Shown: positions 51,721 through 60,408, counted from the first letter of the stretch. The stretch is 64,000 nucleotides of DNA from Janthinobacterium sp. GW458P (GCF_002127585.1 NZ_NEGZ01000017.1:1-64000), one strand, 5' to 3'. Translations and numbers: made by a program. The notes: generated by a model not told the origin, from the sequence alone.

Positions 51721-52380
51721 ATGAAACTGATTGCTTTGCTTTTATCCCTGCTTTCCACCTCCGCTTATGGCGGCACGCTGCATCTGGACAAAGCCGCGAC
51801 AGGAACAGTGCGGCAAGCGGCCGATATCCGCTATGTCAATCACGATGAAAAACAGACTTACCGGCTGAAAACCGGCAAGCAGTGGCTCAATGGCAGTTGC
51901 AGCAGCAGCGGCATGGGCAATTTGCACGCGCTGCTGCTGGACATGAATTTCGACGGCCATGCCGACCTGTGGGTCACCGGTTATACGGATAGCCAGGGAC
52001 GCATCCGCTGTTCCGACGTGTGGCTGTGGGATACGCAGGCAAAACAATACAGTTTCAACAAAGACTTATCCGCGATTCCGAATCTCGATATCAGCATCGC
52101 CGAGCAAAGAATCGAAGGCGGCATCGCCAATTGCGGCTGCGCGGCGCAATGCTTTTATGAAGACAGCTATGCGTGGCGGGCCGGTGGATTAATCACTATC
52201 GCCCGGCGCGCACAGGATTGCGAGCGTTATCGCGAATATGGCTTGAATGAAAAGAATGACTTGATCCTGATGAAAGACGAAATCATCGATAGCGGCAATT
52301 CCGACCAGCAGGCCATCGAACATACCAAAGCCTACGACTGGCGGCGCCATGGACAAATCATGCGCAAACCCTGGGAGTGA
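51721..52380 (+). CDS. Secreted XAC2610-like protein
   Basis: The product is 219 aa with a short signal peptide (about 1-17). The central DMNFDGHADLWVTGY segment is a calcium-loop or FG-GAP-like motif, and the DVWLWDTQAKQYSFNKDLSAIPNL stretch is typical of XAC2610-related proteins. Four cysteines in the second half suggest disulfides. Some relatives inhibit lysozyme-like toxins or are surface-exposed; the role here is unknown. Confidence 0.7.
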   Translation: MKLIALLLSLLSTSAYGGTLHLDKAATGTVRQAADIRYVNHDEKQTYRLKTGKQWLNGSCSSSGMGNLHALLLDMNFDGHADLWVTGYTDSQGRIRCSDVWLWDTQAKQYSFNKDLSAIPNLDISIAEQRIEGGIANCGCAAQCFYEDSYAWRAGGLITIARRAQDCERYREYGLNEKNDLILMKDEIIDSGNSDQQAIEHTKAYDWRRHGQIMRKPWE

Positions 52381-52429
52381 GCTTGCCCCACCTTAACTTG
52401 CCATTGATACGGCACTATAAATAAAACAC

Positions 52430-52906
52430 ATGACGACACATCCAGCCTCCATTACCTTCCATGCCGCCAGGGAAGAAGACACGCCGGCCTTCATCGCCTT
52501 GCGCGGCAAGACGCGGGAAAACGCCGTTTCCAAAGAACGCCTGGCGGAAGTGGGCATCACGGCCGATTCCTGGGCGGACATGATGCGCTCGGGCAGCCTG
52601 CCCGGCCACGTCTGCCATGACGACGGCCAGCTGGCCGGCTACTGCTTTGGCGCGCGCGACACGGGCGAAATCGTCGTCCTGGCCCTGCTGCCGCAATTTG
52701 AAGGGCAAGGCATCGGCAAGACCCTGCTGGACCGGGTCATGGCGGACCTGCGCGCCCAGGGCCACCAGCGGCTGTTCCTCGGCTGCTCCAGCGACCCGGC
52801 CTCGCGCTCGTACGGCTTTTACCGCTACCTGGGCTGGACGGCGACGGGCGAGACGGACAAGTATGGCGACGACGTGCTGGAGTTTATGTTCAACACAGAG
52901 ACATAA
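52430..52906 (+). CDS. GNAT-family N-acetyltransferase
   Basis: The product is 158 aa. The acetyl-CoA loop LLPQFEGQGIGKTLLDRVM (about 84-102) contains the canonical Q/R-x-x-G-x-G/A pattern, and SYGFYRYLGWTATGE is the C-terminal substrate-side motif. The acceptor is unknown. It lies 49 bp after the XAC2610-like gene and may be cotranscribed with it. Confidence 0.9.
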   Translation: MTTHPASITFHAAREEDTPAFIALRGKTRENAVSKERLAEVGITADSWADMMRSGSLPGHVCHDDGQLAGYCFGARDTGEIVVLALLPQFEGQGIGKTLLDRVMADLRAQGHQRLFLGCSSDPASRSYGFYRYLGWTATGETDKYGDDVLEFMFNTET

Positions 52907-52979
52907 GTGACAAGCAAGTGCGGCGCAGGCCCGGCCATGCTGCCGCAGCCTGGCTGCGCCGCCGCAGTTGGCAGTCAGA

Positions 52980-53477
52980 TCAGTCGAACATCACTTGCAC
53001 GGTGATGAACGCTTGGCCATTGCTGCTGGCCTTGCACAATCTGCCGATCTCCATTCCCATCGGACCTGGCCCAAGCAGGCCCGCAATCGTCTTGATTCTT
53101 TCCGGCGGCGAATTGGGCATCAGTCTTTGCACTTCCGCCAGCGTTGCTTCCGGGGTTTCTTTAGGGAATATGTTCTGGGCTTCGCAAACAAAGGCGATGG
53201 CCCGATTCTGGTAATTACCAGCCAATCCCACGGAAAGCTGGTCATCGATACCTTTGAGTACCGTGCTTCCATCGATTTTCAAGCTATACACATCATGCGA
53301 AAAATTACCGCCTGCAACGCATACCTGCGACTTGCTGGCCTCATCCGCGACGCATACTTCCTTGCCGGGCTTGGCCGAGATCAGATATTGCTTTTCTTCC
53401 GCCGCATACGTTGCCGATACGCCAGCGATATAAAACAAGGTTGATGCCAATACAGTTTTTTTGAATTGAGACAACAT
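52980..53477 (-). CDS. Secreted protein, unknown function
   Basis: The product is 165 aa from the ATG at 53477, which has GGAG 5 bp before it; a GTG at 53483 would add two residues. A signal peptide covers about 1-26 (ending TYA). The mature part has four cysteines and the segment AEVQRLMPNSPPERIKTIAGLLGPGPMGMEIGRLC. I do not recognise it. The upstream region is AT-rich. Confidence 0.7.
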   Translation of the reverse strand: MLSQFKKTVLASTLFYIAGVSATYAAEEKQYLISAKPGKEVCVADEASKSQVCVAGGNFSHDVYSLKIDGSTVLKGIDDQLSVGLAGNYQNRAIAFVCEAQNIFPKETPEATLAEVQRLMPNSPPERIKTIAGLLGPGPMGMEIGRLCKASSNGQAFITVQVMFD

Positions 53478-53589
53478 GGACACTCCATTAAAAGTATGTC
53501 CATATTATAATTTCAAAAATTTCCCTGTGGAAATATTTATCAATCAATGCAATAGATCATACCCGGCAAGCGTCTGATGAATCAGCCGG

Positions 53590-54207
53590 CTATTCAACAC
53601 CGCGATTGGCATCCCACACGCGCAGGATCTGCGTAATGGCGGCGTCAAACACGGCGTAACTCACGCCGTCGCGGGCCTGGATAGCCACGCCCGATAAAAA
53701 ACTGTCGAACACGGCCGCCAGCGCCGCCGCATGCGTAGCAGCGGGCAATTCGCCGCTAGCCATGCCCCGCTCGACGCAATGCACGAAGCCGGCGCGGGTG
53801 CGCGCGCGCGAAGCGGTGAGCGGTGCGGCCACGGCCGCATGTTCGGCCGTCGGCGCGCTCATGCAGCCAAGCGCCACCATGCAGCCGGGCGGGTGGCCCG
53901 GCTCGGACTGCATGCGGGCCGACTGGCGCAAGGCCTGCTCGATGGCCGCGCGCGGCGCCAGGCCGTCGTCCCACAAACACTCCGTCACGCGCGCAAAGGT
54001 GTCCAGATAGCATTGCGCCGCTTCGCGGAACAGCGCTTCCTTCGAGCCGAACGCCGCATAAAAGCTGGGCGCGGAAATGCCGCCGCCCAGGCTCGCCTTG
54101 AGCTGGCTCAAGGACGTCGATTCATACCCTTGCTGCCAGAATAAAAACATGGCCTGCTCGACGGCTGCCTGCCGGTCGAACGTGCGCGGCCGTCCCATTT
54201 GCGCCAT
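53590..54207 (-). CDS. TetR/AcrR-family repressor
   Basis: The product is 205 aa. The N-terminal TetR domain (about 8-58) reads GRPRTFDRQAAVEQAMFLFWQQGYESTSLSQLKASL and FYAAFGSKEALF; the C-terminal ligand domain is helical with two cysteines in CMVALGCM. It is divergent from an MFS efflux gene, 175 bp between starts, and is expected to repress it until a toxic compound binds. Confidence 0.92.
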   Translation of the reverse strand: MAQMGRPRTFDRQAAVEQAMFLFWQQGYESTSLSQLKASLGGGISAPSFYAAFGSKEALFREAAQCYLDTFARVTECLWDDGLAPRAAIEQALRQSARMQSEPGHPPGCMVALGCMSAPTAEHAAVAAPLTASRARTRAGFVHCVERGMASGELPAATHAAALAAVFDSFLSGVAIQARDGVSYAVFDAAITQILRVWDANRGVE

Positions 54208-54265
54208 CCTTCGCTCCTTCTCATCTCCTTATTTACCACTTACATACTACTCGATACAGAAGTCA

Positions 54266-54311
54266 TTGACAACGCGGCACGCCATCGCCTATATTTATAC
54301 CGATCGATACA
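54266..54311 (+). promoter_or_regulatory. Promoter of the MFS gene with overlapping TetR-type operator
   Basis: TTGACA (54266-54271) and TATATT (54290-54295) form a near-consensus sigma-70 promoter with 18-bp spacing. Directly after the -10 box lies TATACCGATCGATACA (54296-54311), an imperfect 16-bp palindrome (6 of 8 base pairs) around CGATCG. Binding there would block the polymerase. The ATG-free MFS start is 71 bp further on. Confidence 0.65.
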
Positions 54312-54382
54312 TATATGCCGCCACGGCGGTCAGGGGCACTCCTGCGCCCGGCTATCTCGTCACACTTCCAAGGATCGTTGCT

Positions 54383-55609
54383 TTGAATCACGCCACACTC
54401 ACCAACGGAGCCAGCCCCGCGCTGGCCGACCGCCTCCCCGTTTCGGGTTTATTAGCCCTGGCCATGACGGGTTTCATCTGCATCGTCACGGAAACCTTGC
54501 CTGCCGGCCTGCTGCCGCAGATCAGCGCGGGGCTCGGCATCAGCGCCGCGCTGGCCGGACAAATGGTCACGGCCTATGCGCTCGGTTCCCTGCTGGCGGC
54601 CATACCGCTGACCATCGCCACGCGCGGCTGGCGCCGCCGCAACGTGCTGCTGCTGACCATCATTGGCTTTCTCGTATTCAATACCGTCACGGCCCTGTCC
54701 TCGCACTACTGGCTGACCCTGGCGGCCCGCTTCTTTGCCGGCATGGCGGCCGGGCTGGCGTGGAGCTTGCTGGCTGGCTATGCGCGGCGCATGGTGGCGC
54801 CGCAGCAGCAAGGCCGCGCCCTGGCGCTGGCCATGGTGGGCGCGCCCGTCGCCCTGTCCCTGGGCGTGCCGCTGGGCACCTTGCTCGGTTCATTGGTCGG
54901 CTGGCGCGCCGCCATCTGGATCATTTCCGCCCTGACAGTCATCCTGATCGGGTGGGTGCTGGCCAAAGTGCCGGACTACCCGGGCCAGTCCGCGCATGAG
55001 CGCATGCCCCTGCGCCGCGTCTTCACGACGCCGGGCGTGCGCCCCGTGCTGGCCGTCGTCATCGCCTGGATGCTGGCGCACAACATTCTTTATACATACA
55101 TCGCCCCGTTCGTCGCGCCGGCCGGACTGGCGGCCAGAGTCGACCTGGTGCTGCTCGTCTTCGGCGCCGCAGCCATGGCCGGCATCTGGATCACGGGGAA
55201 ATTGGTCGAGCGCCACTTGCGCGCCACCGTGCTGGCCAGCCTGGCGACCTTCGCCGCCACGGCCCTGGTGCTGGGCGTCGCGTCGCACTTGCCTGCCGTC
55301 ATCTATGTCGGCATGGCCGTCTGGGGCCTGAGCTTTGGCGGCGCGGCAACGCTGTTGCAGACGGCATTGGCCGACACGGCCGGCAGCGGCGCCGACGTGG
55401 CCCTGTCGATGAACGTGGTGGCGTGGAATGGCGCGATTGCGGCCGCGGGCGTGGCCGGCGGCGCCCTGCTGGAAGCCTGGGGCGCGGACGCTTTCCCGTG
55501 GGCCATGGTGGCTTTGCTCTTGCTCGCCTTCCTGGTCGCCTGGTCGGCCCGCGCGCACGGCTTCCGGCCGGGACGGCGCAGCGGCGGCGCGCCCGTGGCC
55601 GGACACTGA
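54383..55609 (+). CDS. MFS drug:H+ antiporter family exporter
   Basis: The product is 408 aa with 12 transmembrane helices. The early ICIVTETLPAGLLP motif and the WSLLAGYARRMVAPQQQGRALALAMVGAPVALSLGVPLG region (motif C-like) put it with DHA1-type exporters related to sugar-efflux and chloramphenicol-type transporters. The start is TTG at 54383 with AAGGA 8 bp before it; longer frames run back into the TetR gene. Export of a small toxic compound is likely; substrate unknown. Confidence 0.9.
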   Translation: MNHATLTNGASPALADRLPVSGLLALAMTGFICIVTETLPAGLLPQISAGLGISAALAGQMVTAYALGSLLAAIPLTIATRGWRRRNVLLLTIIGFLVFNTVTALSSHYWLTLAARFFAGMAAGLAWSLLAGYARRMVAPQQQGRALALAMVGAPVALSLGVPLGTLLGSLVGWRAAIWIISALTVILIGWVLAKVPDYPGQSAHERMPLRRVFTTPGVRPVLAVVIAWMLAHNILYTYIAPFVAPAGLAARVDLVLLVFGAAAMAGIWITGKLVERHLRATVLASLATFAATALVLGVASHLPAVIYVGMAVWGLSFGGAATLLQTALADTAGSGADVALSMNVVAWNGAIAAAGVAGGALLEAWGADAFPWAMVALLLLAFLVAWSARAHGFRPGRRSGGAPVAGH

Positions 55610-55617
55610 AACGGCGT

Positions 55618-56112
55618 TCAGCCCGCCGCCGGCACGTCCAGAATGCGGGGTGCGTGTCCCGTGTGCGCGAGGAAACTGACCAGGGTGGCATGCGACAGCG
55701 CCACCGTGGCCGTGTTGCGTAGCGGATGGGCTTGTATATGGCCAGCATCCCACACGGCCTGGTCCAGTACCAGCTCCACCGACTGCACCTCGTCATGGAT
55801 CAGCGCAAACAGGCTGACAGAGCCGGGCGTAATGCCCAGGTGCCGCAGCAAACGCTCGGGCGAGGCCATGCTCAGCTTACTCGCTGGCAACAGCCGCCCC
55901 AGCGCCGCCAGGTCGACGCGCTTGTCGAAGGGTACGATGACAAGCACATGCCGGCGTCCCTTCTCGTCACGCACGAACAGGTTTTTTACCATCAGGCCGG
56001 GCATGGCCGGCACATGCATCAGTGCTTCATCGATGGTGTGCACGGCAGGATGCTCGACGAACTGGACTTCGCCGGCGCTGCTTGCCAGCCAGCGGGACAG
56101 GGTTTCTTGCAT
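55618..56112 (-). CDS. YbaK/ProX-type aminoacyl-tRNA editing protein (prolyl-tRNA deacylase-like)
   Basis: The product is 164 aa from the ATG at 56112 (GAGGAAATCCGC before it). The fold shows the FVEHPAVHTIDEALMHVP N-terminal segment, KNLFVRDEKGRRHVLVIVP with the central lysine, LGITPGSVSLFAL and a final HPLRNTATVALS strand. The arrangement fits ProX/PrdX proteins that hydrolyse Ala-tRNA(Pro). It converges with the MFS gene, 8 bp apart. Confidence 0.88.
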   Translation of the reverse strand: MQETLSRWLASSAGEVQFVEHPAVHTIDEALMHVPAMPGLMVKNLFVRDEKGRRHVLVIVPFDKRVDLAALGRLLPASKLSMASPERLLRHLGITPGSVSLFALIHDEVQSVELVLDQAVWDAGHIQAHPLRNTATVALSHATLVSFLAHTGHAPRILDVPAAG

Positions 56113-56183
56113 GCGGATTTCCTCGGTTCGGACGAACGTGCGATGAGGAGATTGTAGCGGCGCCCGGCGTGGTGCGCATGCCG

Positions 56184-56384
56184 TCACGGCTGGTTCTCGT
56201 CCTTGTCGGACTTCTCGGCCGCCGCCAGCCCCCAGTCATTCCAGCCCTCGCCAAACAGTTCGACGGGATGCTGGGTGCGTTCGGAACCATTGCCGCAGCG
56301 CATGGCATCCGGCGGACAATACTTGTCGCAGCCCCAGCAGATGCGCTCGGGGTTCCTGGGATTCAAGGGAAAGGGCTTGGCCAT
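56184..56384 (-). CDS. DUF3079 small cysteine-rich protein
   Basis: The product is 66 aa. CWGCDKYCPPDAMRCGNGSERTQHP carries four cysteines spaced as in a zinc finger, and the family's WGLAA-type ending is present. Function unknown; the family occurs mostly in Beta- and Gammaproteobacteria. It lies 71 bp upstream of the editing gene on the same strand. Confidence 0.8.
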   Translation of the reverse strand: MAKPFPLNPRNPERICWGCDKYCPPDAMRCGNGSERTQHPVELFGEGWNDWGLAAAEKSDKDENQP

Positions 56385-56472
56385 GGGAGGGCGATGGGGT
56401 CAGTTGAGGTCTCTTCGACGACTGTAGACCTGGCGCGGGAGGCGGTCAAATGAATTTCAGTGGGGAATTCGC

Positions 56473-56803
56473 TTAGGTCAAGCTTGCAAAGATTGCTGCG
56501 GCGGCAGCTTGCACCGCAGGTTCACCCAAGAGACCAGCGGATGTCATTCCCTGTCATACCAGGTCACCGCAGCATTGGCACCCTGATCCCCGCCTCTTTC
56601 ATTGCACGTAGAAAATCTTCCACTGCCAAACGGAAATTTCCTGACACATCCCTGGTGTTGGTGCAGCCTGGAAATCTTCGCCCCCATTTTTCACCACTGA
56701 GTTCGTCGTCCGTCTCGCCACCATCATCAAACATCCTTGATTTAATGCAAACTTGGAGGGATGGTGTTGACAGGAAACAGGAGGCTTGTGTCAGCGCTAT
56801 CAA
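56473..56803 (-). pseudogene. Decayed phage-type peptidoglycan-hydrolase-like gene
   Basis: The first frame (79 codons from 56803) contains SGEKWGRRFPGCTNTRDVSG and a following FRLAVEDFLRAMKEAGIRV segment, which resemble the N-terminus of phage and prophage cell-wall proteins. It stops at 56564. After a gap where about 40 residues of the usual domain are missing, GNDIRWSLG in that frame continues as EPAVQAAAAAIFASL after a +1 shift, again in family order, and stops at 56473. One in-frame stop, one deletion and one shift make a broken gene the best reading. Assigned from memory of the family pattern. Confidence 0.45.
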
Positions 56804-56818
56804 GTGGATATAGACGCC

Positions 56819-57298
56819 TTATCCCGCAGAAACAGACACTTCCAGCACGATCCGCGCGTAATCGACACCGCCGTCCGCCGCCGGCTGCGCCTTGAGCTCA
56901 TCCAGCGCATAAGTCATCGTCACCGTGGCGCCGGGAACGAACAGCTTGCTATCCTGCCTGCGCTGCGTGTAGATGCTTTCGTCCACTGCCGAGCCATCCG
57001 CCAGGCGCAAGGTGATGCTGTTGGCTTGATCGCCCCGCCGGCTGTCCTGGCCCGCGAAATATCTTCGTTCGACGATGCCCGTCAAGGTTTGCGTCTGGAG
57101 GCGCCCGGCCTCGATGCTTTGCCACCACGCTACGGAGGCGAACAGGCCGTGGCCGCCTTTCAGGCCCATGCGGGGCCTGGAACTGTCGAGGGTGAGGGCT
57201 TGGGTCCGGGTGACGCGGCCGGGGTCGTTTGCCAGGGCGTCGGCGAGGGTGTAGACGGTTTTCATCAGGGGCAGGATTTCCTGGCAGCACTCGCTCAA
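56819..57298 (-). CDS. Unknown cytoplasmic protein, coupled to a GNAT gene
   Basis: The product is 159 aa from a TTG at 57298 that overlaps the stop of the upstream GNAT gene (TTGA), or 148 aa from the ATG at 57265. It has no signal or membrane segment. The middle carries an FVPGATVTMTYALDELKAQP segment and several beta strands. I do not recognise it. The overlap indicates cotranscription with the GNAT gene. Confidence 0.6.
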   Translation of the reverse strand: MSECCQEILPLMKTVYTLADALANDPGRVTRTQALTLDSSRPRMGLKGGHGLFASVAWWQSIEAGRLQTQTLTGIVERRYFAGQDSRRGDQANSITLRLADGSAVDESIYTQRRQDSKLFVPGATVTMTYALDELKAQPAADGGVDYARIVLEVSVSAG

Positions 57299-57702
57299 TG
57301 TTTGCGCCGGATCACGTAGGCATTGGCGGCAGCGTCAAAACCGAGCGCCGGATAGTAGGACATGGCGTCGGGCGCGGAGAGCAGTATCAGCGACACCTCG
57401 TCGCCGATGATCGCCTGGGTGCGCCTGACCAGCTCCTTGCCGATGCCCAGGCCCTGGTATTGCTTGTCTACCGCCAGATCCGACAGATAGCAGCAATACG
57501 CATGATCGGTCAGCGAGCGGGCCAGGCCCGCAAGCTGCCCATCCACCCATGCCGACAGCAAGAGACAGGGCGCGGCGAACATGCGCGCGATTCTCGGCAG
57601 ATCGCCAGTCGGCCGCTTGATTCCAGATCGATCGAAGACGCGAACCACATCAAGCGGATCAAGGGGAAAGTCATGACGGTATTCAACGGTGATGTTTTTC
57701 AT
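57295..57702 (-). CDS. GNAT-family N-acetyltransferase
   Basis: The product is 135 aa. YLSDLAVDKQYQGLGIGKELVRRTQ (about 72-96) is the acetyl-CoA motif A with Q-x-x-G-x-G, and APDAMSYYPALGFDAAANAYV is the C-terminal motif. It resembles the small YafP/ElaA-like or tRNA-independent GNAT group; the acceptor is unknown. First gene of a two-gene operon. Confidence 0.88.
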   Translation of the reverse strand: MKNITVEYRHDFPLDPLDVVRVFDRSGIKRPTGDLPRIARMFAAPCLLLSAWVDGQLAGLARSLTDHAYCCYLSDLAVDKQYQGLGIGKELVRRTQAIIGDEVSLILLSAPDAMSYYPALGFDAAANAYVIRRKH

Positions 57703-58135
57703 TCGTTCAAAGGCGCGGGACGATCACGCATGAGGTTGCGGGTTGATGATACGGACGCGGCAGCTTCTGGCCAATCTCGCTCACATGCGTCCAGGCATTC
57801 CATCGTATTGCCATTGTGGGGGCCGGGAGCAAACTCTTTATAACAAGCAACAATGTAACAAGCAACAATGATACAGGCGGCTGCGGGCGACGCATCACGA
57901 GCAGGAATGCCGCAGCGCTCGCTACCAGCAAGCTGTGCGGATTTTAGCCGGCATCCAGGGGGGCTGCCACGGCGCCGGCCGCGTTTCCGGCGTCCGCGGC
58001 GAAACTCGCCGGACGCCGACATGGCCCCGCAAGGCAGCCAGGGCGCCGCCTCCCATCTGTTAAAATATATCCCAATTCTTACCAGATTAGCATGAACAAT
58101 CTGAGATTCTCAAATATAAGGAATGTGCTTAGCTA
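57703..58135. other. 433-bp stretch with no supported gene
   Basis: Only short frames without ribosome sites are present. It holds the tandem repeat at 57841-57870 and, near 58055-58110, an AT-rich segment that probably carries the promoter of the following low-GC gene. Confidence 0.5.
57841..57870. repeat. Perfect tandem duplication of 15 bp
   Basis: TAACAAGCAACAATG occurs twice head to tail. It lies in the divergent region between the GNAT operon and the glycosyltransferase-like gene, about 140 bp upstream of the GNAT start. A recent slippage or a doubled protein site are both possible. Confidence 0.85.
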
Positions 58136-58882
58136 ATGAAAGCCATGATATTCTGCACCAGCTTTATAAAAGATGCCCAATCGTGGGAAAGTCGCTACCA
58201 ACGGTGGCTTGACTACTACGAAAACATCCCGATCAATGCCGAAAAAAAGATAATGATCGACGATGGCTCGCCATTTCTTCCGCCTGCCGACATTATCAAT
58301 ACGATCTCGCATGACGCCCCGCTGGCCGCCAATGACGACAAAAACCTCATCATTCACTTTGATAACAACCTGGGACGACAAAGCGGGGCTGACTACCCTG
58401 GCTGGTGGCGCAGCTTTCTCCACTCCGTTCAGGTGGCAAATGAATTAGGCGTGGAGAAAATCATCCATATCGAATCGGACGCCTATATCATGACGCCCCG
58501 CCTGGTAAAATTCATCAATGAAATAGAATCAGGCTGGAACGTCCTGTGGTCTCCGCGCTATCGTTTTCCGGAAACCGCCCTGCAAGTCATCTGCCGGGAT
58601 CAATTCGCCACCTTTGAGAAATTCAAGAACGACACGCCAGGCCTGAAATTCCCGGATATTGCGGAAAGATTGCTGCCGTTTACGGCGGTACACAAGCAGT
58701 TCAAAGGCGACCGCTACAGCGATTTCACGAAAAACAGATGGATATTCCGTTCGCGAAAATTCAACGGCATTCCACTCTTCAAGCGGGAATTTTTCTGGGA
58801 AAAAATACCAGCCGATGCGGACTTCGTCACGCAAGGCATCAGCCGTCAAGAATTCGTCTACCGGCGCGATGAATTAGCTTAG
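58136..58882 (+). CDS. Low-GC glycosyltransferase-like protein
   Basis: The product is 248 aa with no signal. The KKIMIDDGSPFLPP segment (about 43-56) and VEKIIHIESDAYIMTPRLVKFI (about 106-127) look like the nucleotide-binding start and the acidic metal-binding strand of GT-A folds. AT content is clearly above the neighbours and the codon use is different, so transfer is likely. I cannot name a family with certainty. AAGGAATGTG lies about 12 bp before the ATG. Confidence 0.6.
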   Translation: MKAMIFCTSFIKDAQSWESRYQRWLDYYENIPINAEKKIMIDDGSPFLPPADIINTISHDAPLAANDDKNLIIHFDNNLGRQSGADYPGWWRSFLHSVQVANELGVEKIIHIESDAYIMTPRLVKFINEIESGWNVLWSPRYRFPETALQVICRDQFATFEKFKNDTPGLKFPDIAERLLPFTAVHKQFKGDRYSDFTKNRWIFRSRKFNGIPLFKREFFWEKIPADADFVTQGISRQEFVYRRDELA

Positions 58883-59314
58883 ACGCTGCACGGTGGGCAA
58901 TCGCCAACGCGCCTGGCCGTCAACAGCCGGGCGTTATGCGGTTTCCAGGAACTGTTTCAAAAAACCGGCCCCGCCACCAGGCCAGCCATCCACGCACCAG
59001 CGTGGCGATGCACCCGGGTCAGCTCCGGATGCGGCATAGCAATCGCTCTTGTCCGTCTGTGCGGGCGCAATCCGCTCACGCGGGCTGGCGCAGGACGGGA
59101 GCGCGCAAAGCGCTTGCGACGTGTGCCGGCGGCAACGGCACCGAGCAAAGGTGCTGGGCACCAGCCCAACCCGTAGGCGGGACGCCAGCGCCATGCGCGG
59201 CAGAGGGCAGATGGCATCCCGTCGTGCAAGCATTGCAGCGTGTCGCAAACGTTCAAGACCTGCGTCAACGCGCAAACGATACTACCTTCATCAGTTGCCT
59301 ACCGAGGGAGTTTC
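58883..59314. other. 432-bp stretch with no supported gene
   Basis: GC returns to the genome level and overlapping short frames exist on both strands, but none has a recognisable product or ribosome site. The end of the stretch provides the GAGGGAG site of the next gene. Confidence 0.45.
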
Positions 59315-59800
59315 ATGCACACAGCCGCCATGCCCGTCTTGCGCGCCATCGCCGACTTGCCGCCCCCGCCCGCCCTGCCGTTTCCCGGCAATGCGCACCA
59401 GCCAAACCCGCGCGCCATCCGCCTCGCCTTTGCTGAGCACGTCCATACGCTGCTCAAAGGCGACGACAAGCGGCAGGAAGATATCAGCGATGCAAGGGCC
59501 GGGGTGGCCCGCCTTGCGCAGATGCCCGCCCCTTGCCGGCGCTGCTTGCGGCGTCGCGCGGACCGGCGCCTGGAACGCGGCGCACGCGCCCTGCAAGGGG
59601 CCACGGACGGTTTTATCGCCCGGGCGGCCCGGGCAGCCGATCCGGCGCCGCGCGCCCAGCCTGTCAAGCTGCAGCAAGCCATGCTGCTGCTGGACGGCGA
59701 CATGGCTCGGCTTCGGCCCCGGACTGGCGCCGCGCCGCTGGCGATAATCTTGCGCCAGCGCAACAAAGGCGGAAGCGACCTCGCTCCGGAGTGCATATGA
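59315..59800 (+). CDS. Unknown protein with a cytochrome P450-like N-terminus, possibly a remnant
   Basis: The product is 161 aa. GAGGGAG stands just before the ATG, and the stop overlaps the next start (ATGA), so it appears to be translated. Residues about 8-27 (LRAIADLPPPPALPFPGNAH) resemble the proline-rich entry of bacterial P450s. The rest is Arg/Ala-rich and shows neither the ExxR nor the heme-cysteine motif. It may be a truncated P450 start fused to unrelated sequence or a true orphan. Confidence 0.45.
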   Translation: MHTAAMPVLRAIADLPPPPALPFPGNAHQPNPRAIRLAFAEHVHTLLKGDDKRQEDISDARAGVARLAQMPAPCRRCLRRRADRRLERGARALQGATDGFIARAARAADPAPRAQPVKLQQAMLLLDGDMARLRPRTGAAPLAIILRQRNKGGSDLAPECI

Positions 59801-60408
59801 GCATACGCAAGCTGCACCGCCTGTCGGCCTGTGTCCTGGCCGCCTTTATTCTGCTGCATCTTGGCAATCATCTGGCCGCCATTGCCGGCGCCCACGCGCA
59901 CGTCGCCTACATGGAGGCGATCCGGCCCCTGTATCGCAATGCCGTGGTCGAGCCGGTGCTGCTGGCGTGCGTGCTGTTTCAATGTGGCAGCGGAACATGG
60001 ATGGTGCTGCGCAACTGGAAGAAACGCGCCGGGCTGCCAGCGTGGCTGCAGGCCGGCACGGGCATCTATCTGGCCCTGTTCCTGCTGTTGCATGTCGGTG
60101 CCGTCCTGTTCGGCCGCTCCGCACTTGGGCTCGACACCAATTTTTACTACGCGGCGGCCGGTTTTGTCCTGATGCCCTATGCATGGTTCTTTGCGCCGTA
60201 TTACTTCCTCGCCATGTTCGCCCTGTTCGCGCACCTGGGTTGCGCCGCCTACTGGCAAGTCCAGGCGCGCTCGCCCCTGGTGCGCAGGCTCGCCCTGGGC
60301 GTTCCGGCGGTCGCCGGCCTGGTGTTCGCCCTGCTGATCAACCTGGCTCTGGCGGGCAAGCTCCACGCACTCGACATTCCCGCGAAATACCTGATCATTT
60401 ACCAATAA
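59797..60408 (+). CDS. Five-helix membrane protein, possibly b-type heme binding
   Basis: The product is 203 aa with five hydrophobic segments. The first begins HRLSACVLAAFILLHLGNHLAAIAG, with histidines at about 8, 21 and 25; the third holds LLLHVGAVLFG; the fourth is flanked by FAHLGCAAYW. Paired histidines within helices recall heme ligands of succinate-dehydrogenase-type cytochrome b subunits, but I cannot place the family. Its ATG overlaps the stop of the upstream ORF. A cytochrome c gene follows 235 bp later. Confidence 0.7.
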   Translation: MSIRKLHRLSACVLAAFILLHLGNHLAAIAGAHAHVAYMEAIRPLYRNAVVEPVLLACVLFQCGSGTWMVLRNWKKRAGLPAWLQAGTGIYLALFLLLHVGAVLFGRSALGLDTNFYYAAAGFVLMPYAWFFAPYYFLAMFALFAHLGCAAYWQVQARSPLVRRLALGVPAVAGLVFALLINLALAGKLHALDIPAKYLIIYQ

